From assembly GCA_937860165.1 (NCBI GenBank), contig CALMBE010000430.1, forward strand, positions 1 through 9,336: a DNA stretch of 9,336 bases, given 5' to 3'. A program made the position numbers and the translations under genes. How positions within the stretch are numbered: position 1 is the first letter of the stretch; every line of letters begins with the position of its first letter. Positions 6,548-9,336 of this stretch are shown piece by piece. The DNA comes from an uncultured Planctomycetaceae bacterium (GTDB lineage: Bacteria > Planctomycetota > Planctomycetia > Pirellulales > Lacipirellulaceae). The notes beneath the pieces were generated by a model, which had not been told where the DNA came from, ran no database searches, and saw nothing but the letters and a program-made list of their open reading frames with translations.

Positions 6548-6691
6548 AAGGGCCGAACGGTTTTTCAAGATAGTGGGTGCCATGGCCACGGCGGCATTCC
6601 GCCGTGGCCATGTTTGCTCGGAGATTCTCATGCCCACACCGGCGTACCGGCGTGGGCATGGCACCCTAAAGTGTATATCTGATCGGCCCAC
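6548..6691 (-). mobile_element. 144-bp cloverleaf-forming repeat, copy 3 (inverted, diverged)
   Basis: The third family member is again exactly 144 bp between the aligned ends (AAGGG at 6548, CCCAC ending 6691), but the hairpin order is reversed. The GGCCACGG-type hairpin comes first (6581-6612, perfect 14-bp stem, loop CATT) and the GCCCAC-type second (6629-6660, one A-C mismatch, loop CGTA). The 16-nt linker (6613-6628) read on the minus strand matches that of copies 1 and 2 at 11 of 16 positions, confirming inversion rather than chance similarity. The outer arms are more diverged than the hairpins (about 27 of 37 matches for one arm against copy 1). No target duplication is visible. It lies in the divergent gap between cysE and the Rrf2 gene. 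Confidence 0.8.
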
Positions 6692-6710
6692 CACTTTCGG
6701 ACAGTGGTGG
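6688..6710. repeat. Perfect hairpin at the right end of element copy 3
   Basis: CCACCACT (6688-6695) pairs exactly with AGTGGTGG (6703-6710) across a 7-nt loop. It overlaps the last 4 bp of element copy 3. A smaller hairpin, ACCTCG-CAGT-CGAGGT, follows at 6725-6740. The remaining sequence to 6807 shows no gene or clear signal. Confidence 0.6.
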
Positions 6711-6807
6711 CATTTGCGGAGCAAACCTCGCAGTCGAGGTGATTCCACGATATGCCCTGCTGTTTTTCCTTTGCTGAAACTCCTCTGGAAACGGACCTTT
6801 TCTCCCC

Positions 6808-6836
6808 TTGAAATTCAATCTTGCCTGCGATATACA
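6808..6836 (+). promoter_or_regulatory. Candidate sigma70-like promoter of the Rrf2-flavoprotein operon
   Basis: TTGAAA (6808-6813, five of six -35 consensus bases) is followed after 17 bp by TATACA (6831-6836, four of six). The expected transcription start is near 6843, about 44 nt before the ATG at 6887. Confidence 0.45.
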
Positions 6837-6857
6837 GGACAACAAGGTCTTGATATC
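6829..6857. promoter_or_regulatory. Candidate operator (imperfect palindrome) over the Rrf2 promoter
   Basis: GATATACAGGAC (6829-6840) faces GTCTTGATATC (6847-6857) across AACAAG. The outer GATAT/ATATC arms pair exactly; the inner part has one inserted base and one mismatch. It covers the candidate -10 box and start site, where a self-repressing Rrf2 protein would be expected to bind. This is inference from symmetry and position. Confidence 0.4.
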
Positions 6858-6886
6858 CGACTTAAACACTTCATGTGTGCCTAGCC

Positions 6887-7351
6887 ATGCTCTCTCAATC
6901 GGTGGAGTACGCACTACGCGCGATCGTTACGATTGCTCAGCATCATGGAAAACCATGCACTGCTCAGCAAATTGCCAAGGTCACGCAAGTACCGGCTCCC
7001 TATCTATCAAAGCTATTGCAAAGTTTAGTGCGCGCGGGGCTTACCAGTTCCCAGCGTGGACTCCATGGGGGCTTCGTGCTCACTCGAGATCCTACCGAAA
7101 TGACAATTTGGGACGTGGTCGATGCGGTCGAACCCGTTCAGCGAATTCACAAGTGCCCGTTAAACATCGAGTCGCATGGATCAACATTGTGTCCTTTGCA
7201 TCGCCGCCTCGATGGGGCGATGGCTTTGATCGAGGAACAGTTTAGAGACTCGACGATCGCCGGTCTCCTGGCTGAACCAGGTTCGGTCACGCCACTCTGC
7301 GAGGACAAGAAGTTGTTCTCCATCGGTTCCGACGCAATTGGGAACGAATAA
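6887..7351 (+). CDS. Rrf2-family transcriptional regulator with an incomplete Fe-S cysteine set
   Basis: A 154-residue Rrf2-type DNA-binding protein. The start (MLSQSVEYALRAIVTIA) and the winged helix-turn-helix are typical: helices at about 25-48 (TAQQIAKVTQVPAPYLSKLL), then the wing SSQRGLHGGFVL (54-65). In IscR/NsrR-type members three cysteines six residues apart hold a [2Fe-2S] or [4Fe-4S] cluster, with a histidine three residues after the last in IscR. Here C90, C102 and H105 occupy the first, third and His positions, but the middle position is S96, followed by H97. The cluster, if present, must use another ligand (H97, E7, C24 and C138 are candidates), or sensing works differently. I start at ATG 6887, giving the usual Rrf2 N-terminus; an in-frame GTG at 6875 would add four residues. 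No clear Shine-Dalgarno is visible. It precedes the flavoprotein gene by 56 bp and probably controls it and itself. NsrR-like NO sensing is possible but not shown. Confidence 0.9.
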   Translation: MLSQSVEYALRAIVTIAQHHGKPCTAQQIAKVTQVPAPYLSKLLQSLVRAGLTSSQRGLHGGFVLTRDPTEMTIWDVVDAVEPVQRIHKCPLNIESHGSTLCPLHRRLDGAMALIEEQFRDSTIAGLLAEPGSVTPLCEDKKLFSIGSDAIGNE

Positions 7352-7407
7352 AGAGTCGGTACCGAGTTCCAAGCAGTAACACCAGAAACAATCGAGAAGG
7401 AATCGAT

Positions 7408-8868
7408 ATGAACGAAAGTGCTAACCCAATCATCATTCAGGGGGGCATGGGTGTTGCCGTTTCGTCTTGGCAACTTGCCAATGCGGTTTCCCAGACGGGT
7501 CAACTGGGCGTCGTGTCTGGCACAGCCTTGGATACCGTCCTGGTACGGAGACTGCAATTAGGCGATCCAGGTGGGCACATACGAAGAGCTTTCAAGGAGT
7601 TTCCTCTCTCTGAAATATGCAAGCGAATTCTTTCACTCTACTACAGACCTGAAGGCAAACCGTACCAAGAACCTTTTGTTTCGCTCAAGTTGATGAATGA
7701 AGCACCATCTCGAGAGCAGCTCGAGCTGATTGTGCTAGGTAATTTCGTCGAAGTCTTTCTAGCCAAGGAGGGTCATGACGGTTTAGTTGGAATCAACTAT
7801 TTAGAGAAGATCCAGCTCCCAATTCTTCCGTCGCTGTTCGGTTCCATGCTCGCAGGGGTCGATTACGTACTCATGGGGGCTGGCATTCCAACCAACATTC
7901 CTGGTGCAATTGACCGTTTGTGCGAAGGAAAACCAGTTGAATTGACCCTCCGAGTAGATGGGGCCAATGAACTTGATCGATTCCGAATTCGCTTTGACCC
8001 CGAGGAATTCACCGGCGGGCAAGTTCCTTGGTTGCGGCGCCCTAAATTCCTTCCGATCGTGGCCTCCGCCACGCTGGCTTCGATGCTTTCGCGCAAATCT
8101 AATGGGGCAGTCGATGGATTTGTAGTCGAGGGCCCCACGGCCGGAGGTCACAATGCGCCGCCCCGAGGAAAATCGCACTTCAATGAACGTGGCGAACCCC
8201 TCTACGGTGAGCGCGATGTAGTAGATTTAGAAGCCCTGCAAGCCTTAGGACTTCCCTACTGGCTCGCAGGTTCTTACGGTTCTCCCGAGCAGGTCGTGAA
8301 CGCCTTGGATGCTGGAGCTAGCGGAGTTCAAGTAGGTACGGCCTTTGCCTTCTGCGAAGAATCTGGCATGCGTGAAGACATCCGACGGGAAGTAATTCAA
8401 CTCTGCAAATCTGGTGAACTCGATGTGAGAACGGATCCCTTGGCTTCACCCGCGGGATTTCCCTTTAAGGTACTTTCACTAATGGGAAGCTTATCGGATT
8501 CCGTCAGTTATCAATTGCGAAAAAGATACTGCGATCTCGGCCTACTTCGCCAGGCATTCAAGACCGCCAACGGCACTCTTGGTTGGCGCTGTCCCGCCGA
8601 GCCGGTCGCAGCTTTCGAGAAAAAGGGAGGCCATGCCCAAGATGCCGTAGGACGCAAATGTATTTGCAATGGGCTCATGGCCACCGTCGGGCTCGGGCAA
8701 TGGCGTTCGGAAAGTGGGTGCGAGCTCCCGCTGGTTACGTGTGGCGATGACGTGAAAAGTATTACGCGATTTCTGAAGTCCGCCAGCGCTCTGAGTTACT
8801 CGGCTCGGGATGTCGTAAATCATCTACTCACACTGGTGTCTGCGAGGACATCCGTGACTACTTGTTAA
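7408..8868 (+). CDS. Nitronate monooxygenase / PfaD-like FMN flavoprotein with Cys-containing C-terminal extension
   Basis: A 486-residue protein of the nitronate monooxygenase (2-nitropropane dioxygenase, COG2070) TIM-barrel family, which uses FMN to oxidise nitronates; PfaD enoyl reductases of polyunsaturated fatty-acid synthases share the fold. The N-terminus has the flavin-loop signature IIIQGGMGVAVSSWQLA (8-24). VVEGPTAGGHN (239-249) carries H248 at the family's conserved catalytic-histidine position, and the phosphate-binding part is LAGSYGSPEQV (286-296) and GASGVQVGTAFAF (303-315). Classical nitronate monooxygenases are about 320-380 residues. Here about 100 more follow, with C395 (RCPAEP), C418 and C420 (RKCICNGLMA), C438 and C445, a tail I recall from homologues in planctomycetes and cyanobacteria; its role is unknown, and metal or Fe-S binding is conceivable. 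AGAAGGA ends 6 nt before the ATG, a strong ribosome site. It is the second gene of the Rrf2 operon. The physiological substrate is not determined by sequence. Confidence 0.88.
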   Translation: MNESANPIIIQGGMGVAVSSWQLANAVSQTGQLGVVSGTALDTVLVRRLQLGDPGGHIRRAFKEFPLSEICKRILSLYYRPEGKPYQEPFVSLKLMNEAPSREQLELIVLGNFVEVFLAKEGHDGLVGINYLEKIQLPILPSLFGSMLAGVDYVLMGAGIPTNIPGAIDRLCEGKPVELTLRVDGANELDRFRIRFDPEEFTGGQVPWLRRPKFLPIVASATLASMLSRKSNGAVDGFVVEGPTAGGHNAPPRGKSHFNERGEPLYGERDVVDLEALQALGLPYWLAGSYGSPEQVVNALDAGASGVQVGTAFAFCEESGMREDIRREVIQLCKSGELDVRTDPLASPAGFPFKVLSLMGSLSDSVSYQLRKRYCDLGLLRQAFKTANGTLGWRCPAEPVAAFEKKGGHAQDAVGRKCICNGLMATVGLGQWRSESGCELPLVTCGDDVKSITRFLKSASALSYSARDVVNHLLTLVSARTSVTTC

Positions 8869-9051
8869 CTCATTATTCAGGGCCTTTTGAGGATAGAAAC
8901 ACAGATTGCGCGAACACTAGGGGTACCGCTTATTCCCGACCTGAGGACAACCAATCAAGCACGTTTCTTCGAATAGTAGTGTTTCCCAGCCGATCAGCCA
9001 CAATGATCGACTCACAGGATTCCTGGTAAACCTTTTCAATAGCGACTACTC
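8869..9051. other. Gap after the flavoprotein gene with no recognised feature
   Basis: I see no gene, RNA or clear rho-independent terminator in this stretch after the flavoprotein stop codon. Short GATC-spaced symmetry near 8991-9009 is too weak to call. Confidence 0.4.
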
Positions 9052-9150
9052 ATGTCCGAGTTAGCCAACCACCCCAAACATCCCAAAGGCACGCAAGCCC
9101 GCGTGCTGTTGACCAGCGTCTTTGGACCGTATGCCCAGGACGATGCTTAG
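9052..9150 (+). pseudogene. Truncated 5' fragment of a B12-binding radical-SAM protein gene
   Basis: ATG 9052 opens a 32-codon frame closed by TAG at 9148. Its second half, ARVLLTSVFGPYAQDDA, matches what I recall as the N-terminus of cobalamin-binding radical-SAM proteins, which continue from QDD into EYGSR...NPMELYHNQ. Here the sequence departs after QDD and stops at once. The same frame runs on to a second TAG at 9226, but that part does not resemble the family. The fragment is too short to contain the cobalamin domain or the CxxxCxxC cluster motif. The simplest reading is a broken gene or a partial duplication left by rearrangement. Translation as a short peptide cannot be excluded. No convincing ribosome site precedes it. 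Confidence 0.5.
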
Positions 9151-9230
9151 GAACAATTCAAAAATAACTTCGGCATCTATCTCTTCGTGCAAGCCGGAAG
9201 TAATTTTACCACGGAGGTCTCAGAGTAGAT

Positions 9231-9258
9231 AAGTGGTATGTGGCTAGTGGTTAGTGGC
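9231..9258 (+). repeat. Four tandem heptamers of TAGTGGY type
   Basis: AAGTGGT, ATGTGGC, TAGTGGT and TAGTGGC follow one another without gaps, the last base alternating T and C. The pattern resembles the TAGAGGC pair at the cysE stop codon. It lies in non-coding sequence just after the radical-SAM fragment. Confidence 0.6.
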
Positions 9259-9275
9259 TGGGGAAGATTTCCGTT

Positions 9276-9319
9276 ATTCCCGCGCAGAGTCTGCCCCTCG
9301 CGGAAGTGGGGGCGGGAAT
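9276..9319. repeat. Inverted repeat ATTCCCGC / GCGGGAAT
   Basis: ATTCCCGC (9276-9283) pairs exactly with GCGGGAAT (9312-9319), and an inner CCCC/GGGG pairing can extend the stem. There is no T-run after it, so a classical terminator is not supported. The left arm recurs as ATTCCCGCGC at 6431, suggesting a further dispersed repeat. Confidence 0.45.
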
Positions 9320-9336
9320 CCAGTGCATTGGAATTC

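Noticed and set aside
6887..7351. Naming the regulator NsrR or IscR
   Set aside because: The middle cluster cysteine is missing and there is no isc/suf operon or known NO-detoxifying flavohaemoglobin gene next to it, so a specific name is not supported.

Overview
The window looks like chromosomal DNA from a planctomycete, most likely of the Pirellulales. The main clues are the N-terminus of a small one-pass membrane protein at the left edge with a motif I associate with planctomycete conserved hypotheticals (FAIATG...AFYFLDFLTGDLRAAV), the form of the serine acetyltransferase, and the intergenic GGTGCCATG...CATGGCACC palindromes. This assignment rests on recalled family resemblance, not on a search.

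Layout from left to right. (1) The start of a planctomycete-type hypothetical membrane protein on the minus strand, cut by the window edge. (2) A large minus-strand gene for a single-chain MmeI-like (type IIL) restriction-modification enzyme. Nuclease, methyltransferase and target-recognition motifs are all visible, and an AT-rich stretch covers the target-recognition half. (3) A divergent intergenic region holding copy 1 of a 144-bp structured repeat, flanked by an exact 10-bp direct duplication. (4) A plus-strand CPA2 cation:proton antiporter with a C-terminal TrkA-N/RCK domain. (5) Copy 2 of the 144-bp element, lodged between the convergent antiporter and cysE genes. (6) Serine O-acetyltransferase (cysE) on the minus strand. 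(7) A roughly 620-bp gene-free stretch with copy 3 of the element in inverted orientation and several small hairpins. (8) A plus-strand pair made of an Rrf2-family regulator and a nitronate monooxygenase/PfaD-like flavoprotein 56 bp downstream, with a candidate promoter and operator in front. (9) A decayed tail region with a fragment of a B12-binding radical-SAM gene, heptamer microrepeats and a last inverted repeat.

The genes do not form one pathway. The restriction enzyme is a solitary defence gene next to housekeeping-type genes. The Rrf2/flavoprotein pair looks like a small autoregulated stress operon. The antiporter and cysE are independent units facing each other. The most distinctive feature is the family of three equal-length (144 bp) cloverleaf-like elements with long terminal inverted repeats, one in each of the three large gaps between the main genes. 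One copy keeps what looks like a target-site duplication, so the family appears to be, or to have been, mobile without encoding a protein. I see no new multigene system here. The repeat family, the Rrf2 protein with an altered cluster-ligand set, and the mosaic restriction enzyme are the parts that merit a second look.
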